Part shown: positions 35,452 through 47,699 of the stretch, piece after piece
Numbering within the stretch: position 1 is the stretch's first letter
Layout: each line of letters begins with the position of its first letter
DNA from: Solanum dulcamara
Lineage: Eukaryota; Streptophyta; Magnoliopsida; Solanales; Solanaceae
Length of the DNA: 64,000 bases
Assembly (NCBI RefSeq): GCF_947179165.1
Contig: NC_077248.1
Location: forward strand, 48,076,232-48,140,231
Reading direction: 5' to 3'
Made by a program: the position numbers and the translations under genes
The notes under the pieces: model-generated
What the model saw: only the letters and a program-made list of their open reading frames with translations
Database searches by the model: none
Told to the model about the DNA's origin: nothing

Positions 35452-37596
35452 TGTCACAACCCAAGCCTAGGGCCTAGTCATGATATGGCAAATGAGAAAC
35501 CCGAAGATACCTCATCCAAGCCTCTTAGCAATCATCTAGCCTTTCATAGGTAATGAAAATAAAATGACAAGCAGAAACAAAAAGGGAAAGTGGGACTATG
35601 GGGAGACATCATAACAACATCAATAGTTAAGATTTTGTCTTATATTTTTTCAACAATACCTCTAGTCTTGGACTTGGAGGGGGCTAAGACATATCCATAG
35701 CTCACCCTCAATCAAAATAGAAATGAAGTACCATGATAGATTTCTAAAGGTCTCAACATAACATAAACCGCAAAGAAAAGGAATATTATTCCCAAAACAT
35801 GGGAAATCACCAAATAGTAGCCTTCAAACGATCCCAACTAGTCACATGAAAGTGAACGAGGAGAGGCGGTCCCTATATAGTCATATCATGTAGGAAAAAG
35901 AGTATGCGTTAGTACTTTAAATATACTAAGTATGTAGGCATGCAATATAATAGAAAACATTAAGACATATGTGAAGTAAAGTACATAGATAAGTGCATGT
36001 ATGAGTAATCAAGTAAATATCATTTAAATTATTCATTTATGGGAAGATGACTATAACTGATATTAAGACCATGTTAGCTATAACACGAAATCCAACATAA
36101 TCCCCTACATTGGAAAGGGATACTACTTTTGAAAGTAGAACTCCATCAATATTTATTTCTTTTAATATTTAATGGCCATTTATGGACCCACTAGCCTATC
36201 CTACAAGGGCTCCTATGTTGGCACATAGTTAATAAAACAAGAGGTTGGTACTAGAATTCCCTTACCAAATCCCACCTCAAGTCCCATTCGGTGCTAAGTC
36301 ATTTCCCATAGAATAGTATATCATAGTAACAAAAGCAAACATACATTTTGAGACATCAAATTATTATTCGATAGAATAGCTCTTTAAAAGTTTTAATGAT
36401 TCAAGTATGTAAGAATTGTTGTTATTACCTAGAAAATCCATTAGCTTATATGAGAAAGCCTCTCACCAACATTCATAATTTCATTCAAGACTCTCTCAAT
36501 CATAATCATTATATTTCATAAATATTTAAATGGAGTCCATAACCTTCAAATCATGCTTCAATGAAAATAAAGTGAAACTAGGTGGGTTTAAGTCAATTCA
36601 ACTCTCCAATATGTATGTAACTGAAATTATGCATAAACACTATGAAATTCATCAATTAAAATCATGTTTTAAATAACCCACCATGAATCTCAGGGACCTT
36701 TAAGGAACTAAGTACAGAAAAAACTTGACAATCTTTAATCTATACATTTGAAATAATTATGATTTCAATAATTTCATTATGATTCATGCCATTAAGTAGA
36801 ATTTAGAATAACTCTTAGAAAATTCTTACTTGAAATTAAAAGATTTAGTTAAAAATAGTTTTGGGCTCCACAGGTGGAAGAACCTATGGATAAAGACCCA
36901 CATACCTTGATAAATTGTGACGTCGATATTGGAGGAGGAACTTAATCTTGCGGAACCCTAGAATCTGCTTAGTGATAAACAAAGCCTTGAGAAGAGTCTT
37001 AGGGAGGGAAGAGTTTTTTAAAGTGGGGTTAATGTATGAATGAGTGGTTAGGGAAAGCTTAGGGTCATTAGATAGGGTGGATTTAGTCATAAAACCACCA
37101 CACTTCACTCACAATACATAGGGAAAGACTAAAATACCTCTCTTTACACTGAGCCAGATAGAGCCTACGATTTGGTCCTTATGAGTTGTTGAGGTGTAGA
37201 TGAGTCGTAGAAATGAATCATCATGTAGGGCCTTAAAACTCAGATATGTTTGGCTCTCTAAACCTTCCCAACGACTTATCTATATGAGTCTTAAACTCTT
37301 CTAAAATTCATAGAAGAGACTCATCCTGCAGGGTCTAAGAAACCCTGAGAACGGAGTCTCTGAACTACCTCCATGAGTTGTGTCTATGACTCGTTGTACA
37401 CTCTACAAGATGTAACATTGGCTCATAGATTTGTTCCCTCACTTAGTCCAATTACTAACTTCACATCACTTCTCTAAGTCTGTCCTATGACTCATAAAAG
37501 TACTTATGACTCATAGGTTGAATCATAAAAGCTCATACAGTCTAATTTCTCAAAACTTTTCCTTTATTTTGACTTTTGGACTTATGGGTTCTTACA
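35452..37596 (-). mobile_element. 5' LTR of the family D element
   Basis: It runs 2145 bp from tgtcacaacc to gttcttaca and aligns with 31799-32715 and 28977-31269. The block 37140-37520 near the sense-strand start is full of gagtcgtag/ctcatag-type motifs. The frame 36884-37108 is not a gene. Confidence 0.88.
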
Positions 37597-37601
37597 CTAA
37601 G

Positions 37602-38238
37602 TCCTCGGTATGCAGGGTCATATCAAATTTTGAGGAGATTTATTAAGATGGCATATGAGTTGGGTTTGCCTCTGGAGTTAGCATCGGTCTAGTGTTTTAT
37701 GTGTCTTTATTGATAAAGTGTTATGGCAATTGTAGCTCAATTGTGCCGTTGGATAATGTGGTTCTGAAAGAGAGTTTGTCCTGTGAGAAAGTTTCGGTTG
37801 AGATTCTAGACCAACAACACTGGAAATTCCCTTTGCCCCTACCATACTCCAGCTTGGTAGTTTGAAAGTTGAGGAGTAAGAAAATTGCATCCATTAAGGT
37901 GTTGTGGAGGAACCAAGAGGTTGAAGGTGCTACATGGGACACCAAATTTGATATGATGTGATGATATCCTCATCACTTTCCTTCCCTTCCTAGTTGAGGT
38001 ACTAAATTCCTTCAATGATCATTCCTTCGAAATCAAGTGTCTAAGTCATTCTTAAGTTTCCCATATGCATGCATGTTCATGAAATTTATTTTAAAGTTAT
38101 GATTGATGTAAAATTGAAATTCTGGTGGTTTATACATTTCAATCATGTTGCATTCATATTGGGACGCTATGTTCTTTTCTTACCTTGTTCATCTAGTTGA
38201 GTCCCATTTAAGGATGAATGTTTTTAAGTGGGAGATAT
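37602..38238 (+). pseudogene. Element H integrase C-terminus and chromodomain, 3' end of pol
   Basis: Pieces in several frames read MAYELGLPLELASV (37650-37690), then KIASIKVLWRNQEVEGATWD (37880-37940) and YPHHFPSLPS (about 37965-37995). These are the IN C-terminal module and a chromodomain-type tail, continuing the integrase cut at 31798. A purine tract (aagtgggagata, 38226-38237) then leads into the LTR at 38239. Stops and frameshifts are frequent. Confidence 0.85.
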
Positions 38239-39535
38239 TATGAGGTCCCAAAAGTTAAAAGGTTGAAATTTTGAGTTAAAAGGGTACACCATGAAAAATG
38301 GGAGTCTGAGGCTCGCCTAGTGGGTCGGTGAACTACCGAATCACCTATGCGAGCGATACCCACCTTGCCAAAGAGAATAGAAAAGGAGGCAGTTGATAGG
38401 GAAGTTGGGAGAGCTACAAGGGAAATCAAAAATCTGCCGAGTTGACTTGGTAGGCAAGCTTGGCTTGCAAAAAAGGATCAGAGAGATTGGCTAGTCTGAG
38501 GGTAGAATTAGGCAAAAATGGGAGTGCTCGATGACTCACAAGTTGGAACGGCCAGCAAATTGAGCTCACCAAAAGTTCAGAGAAATGATATTATGATAAT
38601 GTTTTAGTAAATTCCATTGGGATAATGACTAAGTACGGAGAGGACATTTAGGTGGGGTTCAGTCCGATATCCAAAGTAGCTACCTAAGGGAATCCTACTA
38701 GCAAGCTATAGTCCCTAACTACGTTACCCCCGTAGGTTGCTTTTATGGCTTAGCTAGTGGATCCACGTATAGCTCATGATGTTAAAAAAGGTTCTCACAG
38801 ATTCTACCTTGGCAAGTAGCCACTTTCTTCTCAATGTGGGAGTTACATCGGATACTATGTTATAGCTCGCATGGTCTTAAGTGTTGGTTACAATCCTTTA
38901 CCACACAAAGGTATATGCTATGATATGATCTCTTAGGTCAATTTTATAATGCATTGACCACATGATTATCATGTTTTAAATATTTTCAAGTTTCATCCAT
39001 GATTTCAAGAATATTGGTCATGCATCTCGCGTTCATATTGTTTATGTCTATATTATTATTGTTCATGCATTCTTCTCACATACTTAGTGCATTCCATGTA
39101 CTAATACATATTTTTGCTTATATTGTATCATAATGTAGGGTCCGATGATCACACTCCTCCCTTTAGTAGCTAGAGTACATTGATTGTTATCCCTTGATTG
39201 GTAATTCCTCATGTCTCGAGGGCATAACCAATTTGAGTTTATGCTCTTTTTACTTGACATTTATTTTTTTATGGGTGAGCGATAAACATGTCTTATGGTT
39301 CCTTCTAGACTATGTAGAGGCATGTTTAGACATCTATTGAGTTGTAGTTCCGAATGTTATTACATATTGATTTAAGTGTTTCTCTGATTGAGACTCCATT
39401 GAGGCTTACCTTCTGCTTATATTTTGGTCATATTTTAAGTAACCTTATGTACGTGATTTATGCTAAGAGGCTTGTTGAGGTCCCTTGATATTTTAATCAC
39501 CATGTCACGCCTAGGGCCTAGCTTGGGTCGTGACA
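38239..39535 (+). mobile_element. 3' LTR of element H, internally deleted
   Basis: It starts tatgaggtccc after the purine tract and ends gcttgggtcgtgaca. It is related to the LTRs of element F but only 1297 bp against about 2.1 kb. The section holding the TATA and CT-rich leader in F (44795-45500) has no counterpart, and the text jumps near 38580-38640 from the motif block to ccattgggataatgac. The motif block at 38290-38570 uses gcctagtgggtcgg/ggtaggcaagc text, unlike the ggtccgtag block of F. It is inserted in the zinc-knuckle part of a minus-strand gag. Confidence 0.82.
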
Positions 39536-40740
39536 CTTAAGGTATGACCCTTACCCTGCTTCCACATCAATCATTCTCTCAAAAGGTGACCCAATTGACC
39601 ATACTTATACCATCCATTTTTTCCATCATGACACTCCCCTAGATAGGGCCTACTACACTTGCCACAAGATGAGTTTTGAGTAGATCTTGATTGTATACTA
39701 CCTGCAACAGAGAACTCTGAGCTTTGAAATTCTGACTACCCTTAAATTTCTGATCATTTCTATTCCTCGATGTAGGCGTACTAACTGATGATAGGGCAAG
39801 TCTAAATGACCTCTTTAGGAAGATATACTTGTTACCATTTCTATTCCTCTACTTACTAGGCTCATGACTTACTGATTTTGCCCTCTTGTTTTGGTGCTCT
39901 TCCCTATCTCTCTGTTTATCTTCTTCAACCAAATGGGCATACATCATGAGTATGGAAATGTCCATTTTAGAAATTAATTGGGTAGCCTTGCATTCCTTCT
40001 TCATATGTTTTCCCAATCCAGAGACAAACTTCCTATCCTAGACCTCATATCCTAGGCATTTCTAGAGCATACCAGGATAGCTAGATAAGCTTTAGGTTGT
40101 ACTCTTTCACACTCAACCCTTACTGCTTCAAGTTCACAAACTCTTCCATTCTAGCCTCCCTTATCTCTTGATGAAAGAAATAGTTTAGGAATGCTTACTC
40201 AAAATTATTCCAAATAGTCGGTTCTACATCCTCACCACGACTTTTGTCCCACTTATTGTACCAAATATTTGCTACATCTTTGAGTTGATAAGAAGCAACT
40301 TCAACTCCCTCGATCTTAGTAGTATGCATTGCCTTAAGAATCTTCCACATCTTATCAATGAAGTTTTGTGGATCCTCTTCTACCTTAGATCTTGTGAACA
40401 TAGGAGGGTTCATCATAAGGAAATCCCTTATCCTTATCACAACTGAGAACTCTTGGAGATTGGAGTTGGTGACTTTAGTGCCCTCACGGTCTAACTGAGC
40501 AGTCACTAACTGAGTGAGCATCTAAATAGCTCCCCTAAACTCTAACTTTGAATAGCAGGTGTTTGCAAAATGATCACAGTGCTACAAGGCACTCTTTGAG
40601 TCCTAATACTGGTGCCCTAATCTGCTGAGCGATTATAATTTTTAGTTCCTCATAGGTAGAGGCATGTTGCTCGCATTGGTTCCAGCGAGTACCTCAATAC
40701 TTGTGATGTTTTTCTAATTGATGATACACTTTAAAGGCAT
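39536..40740 (-). pseudogene. Gag of a family C element (pseudogene, 5' part only)
   Basis: The minus strand starts near 40740 (MPLK) and contains VVIRIRDFLMMNPPMFTRSK and EEDPQNFIDKMWKILKAMHT (40440-40330), then ASYQLKDVANIWYNKWDKS (40295-40240). Lower-quality gag text follows, down to a damaged zinc knuckle near 39585-39640 (YKYGQLGHLLRE, where both Cys positions of the CX2C pair are lost). The gag stops at 39535 against the H LTR; the matching pol is not in the window in this orientation. The related gag at 28585-28391 has the same FRIWDFQRMNPPEF layout. Confidence 0.82.
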
Positions 40741-40933
40741 GATCTGAAATATACAAACACATGAGTTAGAAGAAACTTTTATAGATTTAAACACTATCGT
40801 ATGAACTAGAGTATGAAACAAGGGTGGTATTTTCTAATTTTCTGTAGCCTCTCTGTTATAGATGTGGCACGCTTCAAACCGATAAGAAGGACTCTACTAG
40901 ACACGGCTTCATAAATGGACAATTGAACTTTGT

Positions 40934-40945
40934 GATCTAATACCA
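40934..40945 (-). promoter_or_regulatory. Primer binding site, initiator tRNA-Met
   Basis: The minus strand reads TGGTATTAGATC, two mismatches from the tRNA-iMet complement, four bases from the LTR at 40950. Confidence 0.75.
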
Positions 40946-40949
40946 TATT

Positions 40950-42908
40950 TATAACACCTTGAGCCTACACCCTAGACGTGGATGGTACTCGAAAACCATT
41001 GTTGGTCTCAAGAGAACCCGTGGCCTGGCTGACTACTGAGTGAAAGACTAAACATATACATGTAATCTTTAAAATATAAGAGCATTTAAATATTTAAAGG
41101 AACTAAAACATCCCATTCACACTTTATACAAAAGTATGAAAATAAATCTAAATATAAATAGCGATAATATTTAAACATCTGAATATTAAAGACTGAACTA
41201 ACTCACTAACTTATCCATGAAGCTTCTACTAACCGAGAAGGTGCTGAGACAAGACCCCCAGATACTTAAATAATGAACTAACTACTATTAATTTTCAAAG
41301 ACATGAATAAATGGATTCCTCCAAAAGCAAGGAGGTCTCACCAAATACTGATGGAAAAAAGATATCAATTAAGCATCCATTGACCGTCCTAAACACATGT
41401 ATCTACATTATAAAATGATGCAGTATCGAATGACGTCAGTACATGAAATGTACATTATGTAATAAGGCTTAAGGAAAACAATAGGCTAAACTGAATATCC
41501 ATGCTGAAAGGAAACTAAAAATAACTCAACTGAAAGTAAAGATGCAAGTGTAATGAAAACAAGTAAAACTTTATCACTGATATAATGCAATATATTAATT
41601 ATTAAAATAGTATACTCTCTTTTCTTAGGGAGTTTCTATAACCGGCAACTATCACTATGAGCCTCATGATGATGCAACATCTTGCCCACGTTGCCAGATT
41701 CATCCAATTCTTTGCAAGGGTAAAGGATGAACTAAACTTATTGATCCATATTTATGCCCTTACCAGGGACTAGATGAGGAGTCCCCTGAATCAATTACAA
41801 GATCCTATCTACACTGGTGGTGTAGTTTATGAGGTCTGAATTATCTAAACTCTTACCTAAATTGATGCTCAATACAACTCTCAAAATATGCAATAATACT
41901 CATATTAAAAACTGATTTGAGTTAATACTCAAAATTACCTTTTTGTAATTATACAGAACTTTCCTCTAACTGATTGAATCTTCTTTCTAAAAATTGTACA
42001 TGCTTTCTTTGAAACTAGTCATGCTTTTATTATGAAAAGAATCCATTTGGGACGCTTAGTGTTTTCTTTAAAACTCTTCTTAAATAAATAACTTAAACAT
42101 GAAACTAACTTTGATTTTGATAACTATGCATGATAATAAATGTGCAATAGCTTTCAAATAATTCTTACCTAATTAGAGTTCATATGATAAAATAAACATG
42201 AACCAAAATCAGTATCGATAATACATGAAGAACTACAACCTCAATGATAAAAATCCAAAATCAATAATAAGGAAGTAAGAACAACACTCAAAATCTATGA
42301 AACCTAGGGTAAAAATCCTAGGTATAATATTACTACTTTAATTTTAGGTCTAGGGAATGAGGAAGAACATATTCACTCACTATGATAGCCTTACATACTT
42401 GGGAGAACAAGAGTTCTTGATGAAATCTGATAGAGATGCTTGAATCCCTAGGTTTGCTTCTTGGTTCTCATTCTAAGTCTTGAGAAAAGAAGTTATGAAT
42501 GTAATTTGGGTGCTACTGAGATATTATCCCCAATTAGGTACTAAAAATTTGGGCTTAACATTTTGAATAGATGGAAAAAGACTGAAATACCCCCTTAAAA
42601 ACTATTGGAAACCTTCTACGGAGCCTTCTACAGTCCGTGAAACCTTCTATGGTTCGTAGAAGCTTCCATACAAGTCGATCTAGCTGGGCTGGGGGGATTC
42701 TTTATGGATACTTCTCTGGATCATTGAATCTTTTACGATCCATAGACCCATTTATAGAAGAGACTTAACTCGGGTTTTCCAGGATCTTAATTTACGAAAC
42801 TTTTCATGGAACCTTTGTTCATCTGTGAAACCTAGACTTCAGCAGATTTGGAATTTTTATAATTTTTTTCTGGTTTGATATGAACTTAGGATTTTCTGAG
42901 GTGTTGCA
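40950..42908 (-). mobile_element. 5' LTR of a family C element
   Basis: The 1959-bp LTR is collinear with 11375-13350. It starts tataacacc (tg decayed) and ends gaggtgttgca. The gag at its left is in the right orientation, and the primer site adjoins it. The motif block (ttctacggagcc, gtccgtgaaacc, ggttcgtagaag) is at 42600-42850. The element is inserted in plus-strand gypsy sequence that begins at 42909. Confidence 0.88.
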
Positions 42909-43125
42909 TTCCTAACTAGCCAGCCATAGAGTGGAAGGGTATTACTTTAGTGCCCATAGGTTGGTTTGTCTCTTACCTTAAGGCTAGAAAGATGATTTCT
43001 AAGAGTTTCATCTATTATCTAGTCATGGTTAAGGATTTCGATTCTAAAAACCCAACCCTTCAGTCAATCCCAATTGTGAATGAGTTTCCAGAAGTGTTTC
43101 TTGAAGATGGTCCATACCTTTGCTA
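42909..43125 (+). pseudogene. Gypsy protease-RT linker fragment
   Basis: The plus strand reads IEWKGITLVPIGWFVSYLKA, then ARKMISKSFIYYLVMVKDFD and LQSIPIVNEFPEVFLEDG, the linker between protease and RT seen also at 21534-21700 and 48120-48300. The text stops at about 43125 and joins the middle of an LTR, so pol and half an LTR have been deleted. Confidence 0.8.
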
Positions 43126-43765
43126 GTATGGGCACTTTATTTGTAGTGTGGGAGCAGTACATTGAACTATATGTTGTAGCTCATATGGTTTATGTCGGTT
43201 AATGGTATCTCCCACAGTCAAACTTTTAGATTATTGTATTGATCATTTATTTTGGATGTTTTAGTTTGGTTACTCAGTTTCATGTTTTATACTTGATCAT
43301 TGCATCAGCATATTTTACAAACTTATCTTGGTCATATATCATATTTTATGCATTTTTCCATACTCAGTACATTTCCAGTATTGACTACATACTTTCTATT
43401 TATATTACTTTATAATATAGGTTCTGATACATCTCGTCGCACCCATAGTTAGTAAAAATCTCTGATCAACAAATTATCACTTGTGGTAAGTCCTCATGTT
43501 CCGAAGATGGTTCTATATTTTATTATTTTAGTTTAGTATTTCAAATCCGTATTTTAGAGTTATCTAGGGGTTTGTCCAAGTAGCTAACTTATGTAGTAGA
43601 GGCTTTAGAACAGATAGTTAGACTTCCACATTGTGTTGTTCAGACTTGGTATGTTCATATGTCAGACTCTTTTAAACTATCCATGTTATCTTCCGCTTTT
43701 CAGTTAATCTTTGTTATATCTTAGAGTCATGCAACACCATGAGGTTAGCTTGGGCTACTTTTTGT
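43126..43765 (+). mobile_element. Degraded LTR tail related to F and H
   Basis: The section from tttgctagtatgggc to ggttagcttgggc follows the order of the second half of the F LTR (compare 45690-46390) and of H (38815-39530), with many changes. It is a remnant with no clear right terminus. 43766-43849 shows nothing further. Confidence 0.6.
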
Positions 43766-43849
43766 TCTAAGCAATGTGTCTCGACTAGAAGGTAATCTCG
43801 AAGCTTGAAACCATCACGACTCGAGTTTATGGATTGTAACAATAATTTA

Positions 43850-44181
43850 CTCCCCATGGAAAAGACTTGACACTACCAAGTTGTGTCTTGATTTATCATT
43901 TGTTATATACCTCTTGTCTTAGAGGCAAGACTAAGTTCAAGGACTACCAAAGAATAAGTTAAGCCCCATGGGCAAGAGATTTGATTTATGAGATACTCTA
44001 TAACTATTGCCTTATAGGTAAGACTTATTAACCCAAGGACTTTCAAATAACAAGTTAAGCCCCATTGGCAAGACTTGATATCAGACCACCTTGTGTATTA
44101 ATTTATGAGATATGCTACAACTCTTACCTAGAGGCAAAACTTAGCCCAAAATCTTACAAAGAATAAGTTGTGCCAAATGCA
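43850..44181. repeat. Imperfect ~100-bp tandem repeat, left part
   Basis: Three diverged units and the start of a fourth are visible. Each has ccccatgggcaagact-like text, then ttatgagatactctataact, cttagaggcaa, and acaaagaataagtt at the end. The fourth unit is interrupted at 44181 by the element 44182-54345 and continues at 54346. No LTR or protein match was seen. Confidence 0.75.
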
Positions 44182-44286
44182 TAGGGATGGCAATGGGGTA
44201 CGGTGGGGTGGGGTGGGTTTTTTTTTCACCTATAATATTTCAACCTGCCTCACCTTGCCCAGCAAAAGCTATTTCACCTGCATTCA

Positions 44287-46396
44287 TGTAAGACCTCAAA
44301 ATTTGAAAAGTTAACAAAAAAAGAGAAATCTCAGAAAATTACAACTTTTTGAAACTTTATGAGGTCCTTCACAAACCATATAAAGTCTATGGTCCATAGA
44401 GACCACCTGCAGATTAGACCATAGTGAAATATGGCCAAGTGACTATACATAGATAGTTATATGGTCCATACAAGGTCCTACAAACTGTAGACCCATCCGT
44501 AGACAAGGCCATAGGAAAGTGGAAAAGGAAGAGGGTATATGGACCCTCATAGGGGTCGTGGAAGGAACCACAATCAATAAAGGGTCCCGTGGATGTGATC
44601 TTGGAAGGTGGACACTGAGGCAAGGTCCCACAATAGGGACCACAGAACATGGACGCCTTCACGGACCACAAATTGATCCCCAAGAGCCTAGGACCTATCC
44701 CTTTTCTTCAGATTCTTATATGGTCCGTGGAAAGTTATATGGACCGTATAAGGGTCATCCAACTATATTTTAAGGGATCTATGGACTTTTTGTCCACTCT
44801 TTTATAATTAAGCCTATAGATTTTTGGGATTATTTCCTATACCAATAACTACCCAAAACCCTTGATTAACCCCTCATTCTCTCAAATACAATCCCAACCA
44901 AAATCTTCTCTCTAAAGAATTCTCTCCAAGGTTTTCTTCTTAAAGTTCAAGCTAGGGTTCCCAATTTCAAGTTTCTTCAAACTCCAATGTCACACTAGGG
45001 CTTTGATTTCCAGGTATGTGGAAATTCACCAATAGATTCCTTTAATCTATTGGGTCCCAAAATAACTCAATTCTCCTAATTTCAATTTCACCCAATTTCA
45101 AGGGTTTTCATGTCAATTCTTCATGGGTCTTTCTCAATTGATTTTAATTAATATTATTTTTCTATAATATGCATAAATTTTACTATGATACATGATTTTA
45201 AATTATTTTTTTATAAACCTATGTATTATTCTATGATTTTCAAGTATCAACCATGAAGCTATGATCAGAAACTTTATGGATGATTTATGAATGTTTTACA
45301 GAAGATATGAATTATGTTTCAAAGTATGAATGAATTAATTGTGAAATGTTTCTTAACAATATGAAGAAATCAAGATTTAGATGTTAGAAAGGTAGTGGCT
45401 ATATGAATTATGTTATGATCATGATTTTTGAGGAGTATTCTTATGATATAAGTTATGATGTGGATTGGCATAGACTATTGCCTTTCCTAATGATATAAAT
45501 GATAAATGATTTACTCATTCCATTGGGATTAACTAAGAACTGAGAGGACTTTGTGGCGGATACTTGGTAAGAGAGTCTCTAGTAGCAACCCCTAGTCACA
45601 AACTATGTTGCCCCCATAGGTTGCCTTAATTTTCTCAACTAGTGGATCCTCAAATAGCACATGATAATAATTATGATATGGAGTCTAGCTTGGCAAGTAG
45701 CCTCTCTCATCTCAGTGTGGGAGTTAAATATCAAATTTCATGTTATTGCTCACATGATCTTAAGGTTAAGGTTAATATTCAACAAATGTCCATGTCTTTC
45801 TTATAATCTCTTAAATGATGTTTTTATGGTGGTTGACCTTATTATATGTTTTCATATTTTACTTTACGCTTTTCAAGATATTTGAACATGCATCACATAT
45901 TCACACTTGATATGTCCTTTTCTCATGATCAAGCATATTTACCACATACTTAGTGCATTCCATTTACTAACGCAACTTTTGCCTACATTTCCTTATAATG
46001 TATGGCCGACTCTTATCCTCCCGCTCATGGCTATTTCAGTTGTTATTGATCACTCGATTGGTTAGTCTTCATGTTTTGAGGGTAAAACCGACATGAGTTC
46101 TTATGCTTTCTTTCATGACTTTATTTTATGTTTGGGTGAGCGAGAACTTATCCTACGCCCCCGTCGAGATTCGTAGAGGCTTGTCAGATCACTATAAGTA
46201 TGTAGTTCCCGTTTATTCAGAGATTATGTTTTGACTTCCTTTTTTAGGAATCTACTTTGAGGCTTATCTTCCGCATTTAGAATTTTCTTTTAATAGTACA
46301 TATTTACCTTATATATACTACGCTAAGAGTCTTGGTTGGAGTACTTTGGGATTTTAATTTTTGTGTCATGCCTAGTTCCTAACTAGGGTCATGACA
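44287..46396 (+). mobile_element. 5' LTR of element F
   Basis: The LTR is 2110 bp. A block of tatggtccgtag-type motifs at 44370-44760 precedes a TATA-like ttttataatta at 44800-44810. A CT-rich leader (44880-44950) follows. It pairs with 51421-53490. The overlapping short frames at 44414-44773 are read through the motif block on both strands and are not genes. Confidence 0.9.
44800..44810 (+). promoter_or_regulatory. Probable LTR TATA box (element F)
   Basis: The run ttttataatta lies directly after the dyad-motif block and before a pyrimidine-rich leader. The same sequence occurs in the other LTR at 51894-51904, where its surroundings are also kept. Confidence 0.6.
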
Positions 46397-46400
46397 AAAT

Positions 46401-46412
46401 TGATATCAAAGC
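46401..46412 (+). promoter_or_regulatory. Primer binding site, initiator tRNA-Met
   Basis: The sequence TGATATCAAAGC differs from the tRNA-iMet complement at two positions, both G to A, and lies four bases after the 5' LTR. Confidence 0.85.
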
Positions 46413-46615
46413 ACAAGGTTTAAAGTGTCCTAGGGTATCTAACATGCTGCATCAAGTAGAGTCTTATTCATCGGTGTGAAGCGTGCCATATCTATGAATA
46501 GGAGTCTATGAGGCATTTTATGAAACTTCACTTCTTTCATCATTCTTATATCATGCGATAGAGTTGAACTCCCTAAGTTTTCCTTCTAACATTTTTTCTT
46601 TGTGCTTAAAGAATC

Positions 46616-47690
46616 ATGCCTCCCTAAGGAGCCTACATTTGAAAGAGTGAAAATGCTAATATTGATGAGGAGCAACAAGCTCCGCAAGTTTCTAATCATC
46701 CCTTGGCCAAGAAAGTCTCACATGAGGGATTTTGAGAGACTTTTCAAGTGCTTGCCCAAGTTGTGGGTGCTTAATCCAACCGCGAGGTGGTGGCTCTCAT
46801 GAACCCAAATGAGGGTACAACAGCTAGTAGAGTTCATGACTTTACTTGGATGAACCTTACAAATTTCATACTTCAAAGGTGGATGGAATCTATAAGAGTT
46901 CATCGAGGATATTTACAAGATTGTGGAGATTATGGGAGTTAGTTCGGTTGAGAGAGAGGACTTATCCGCTTACCAATTGAAAGTTGTGGCTCAAGTTTGA
47001 AATGAGCAATGGAAGAGTGAAAGGGCTATAAATGCAGGTCCGGTGGATTGGGAAGAGTTCAAAGATGCCATTATTGGCCATTTCTTCCCTCTTGAACTAA
47101 GGGAGGCCAAAATTCAAGAGATCATTAATCTCAAGCAAGGTATCATGAGCAAAAAAGAGTATGCCCTAAAGTTCACTAAATTATCAAAATATGCTCCATT
47201 CATAATTTCTGACCCTATAGCTCATATGAGCAAATTTGTATCAATCAAAGAATATAGAACCGTCATGTTGATCAAAGAGATGGATATTTCATGATTGATG
47301 ACACTTGTGGAGCAAATTAAGGAGGTGAGAATCAAGGAGATGGCTAGGGTGTCCAAAAAGGCTCAAACTGATGTGATGGCTACTCTCATCCAAGGTTGGA
47401 TGGTGATTCTTCTTGTAGGTCCGATGAAAATGGAAAGTCTCAATTTTGGCAAAGTTCTCCGGTCTTAATTCATATAATGATTTGGGTCAAAGTTTCAACA
47501 AGGATAGGGTATCCAACCTTAAACCTCAAAGAGGTGGTTCTAGTGGATCTTTTTATCCCTGCTTGCCAAAAGTGAGGCAAGAGTCATTTGGGAAAGTGCT
47601 TGGCCGGTACTGATGCTTGTTTTGGTTGTGGTAAGATGGGCCACAAAATGGTGGATTGTCCTTTAGTTTCTACTAGAGGTAGAGATGGTC
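46616..47690 (+). pseudogene. Element F gag (pseudogene)
   Basis: A start MPP at 46616 is followed at once by a stop. Frame-shifted pieces read SHEGF, VVALMNPNEGTTASRVHDFT and WMNLTNF (46780-46870). The gag domain WEEFKDAIIGHFFPLELREA and KIQEIINLKQGI to YAPFIISD is open at 47043-47294. A zinc knuckle CFGCGKMGHKMVDC with all four ligands is at about 47614-47655. Stops and frameshifts are too many to count with confidence. Confidence 0.85.
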
Positions 47691-47699
47691 GTTAGGGTC

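Larger units (their letters stand above)
31799..37596 (-). mobile_element. Family D gypsy element with LINE fragments inside
   Basis: The left border is tgtcacgacc at 31799 and the right border ttcttaca at 37596. The flanks are cttag (31794-31798) and ctaag (37597-37601), four of five identical. Removing the insert rejoins the integrase text of element H (GNKGKLS, then PRYAGSYQ-like). The right LTR is complete (35452-37596) and the left LTR is only its first part (31799 to about 32715). Between them there is no gypsy gag or pol, only LINE pieces, a SINE-like tail and a hAT MITE, then the family D leader and primer site. The gypsy coding region was therefore lost or replaced. Confidence 0.85.

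Noticed and set aside
44414..44773. Open frames on both strands of the F LTR, with a similar antisense frame at 51501-51788
   Set aside because: Both lie in the ggtccgtag motif block, so the similarity reflects shared LTR sequence, and the frames differ in length and start.
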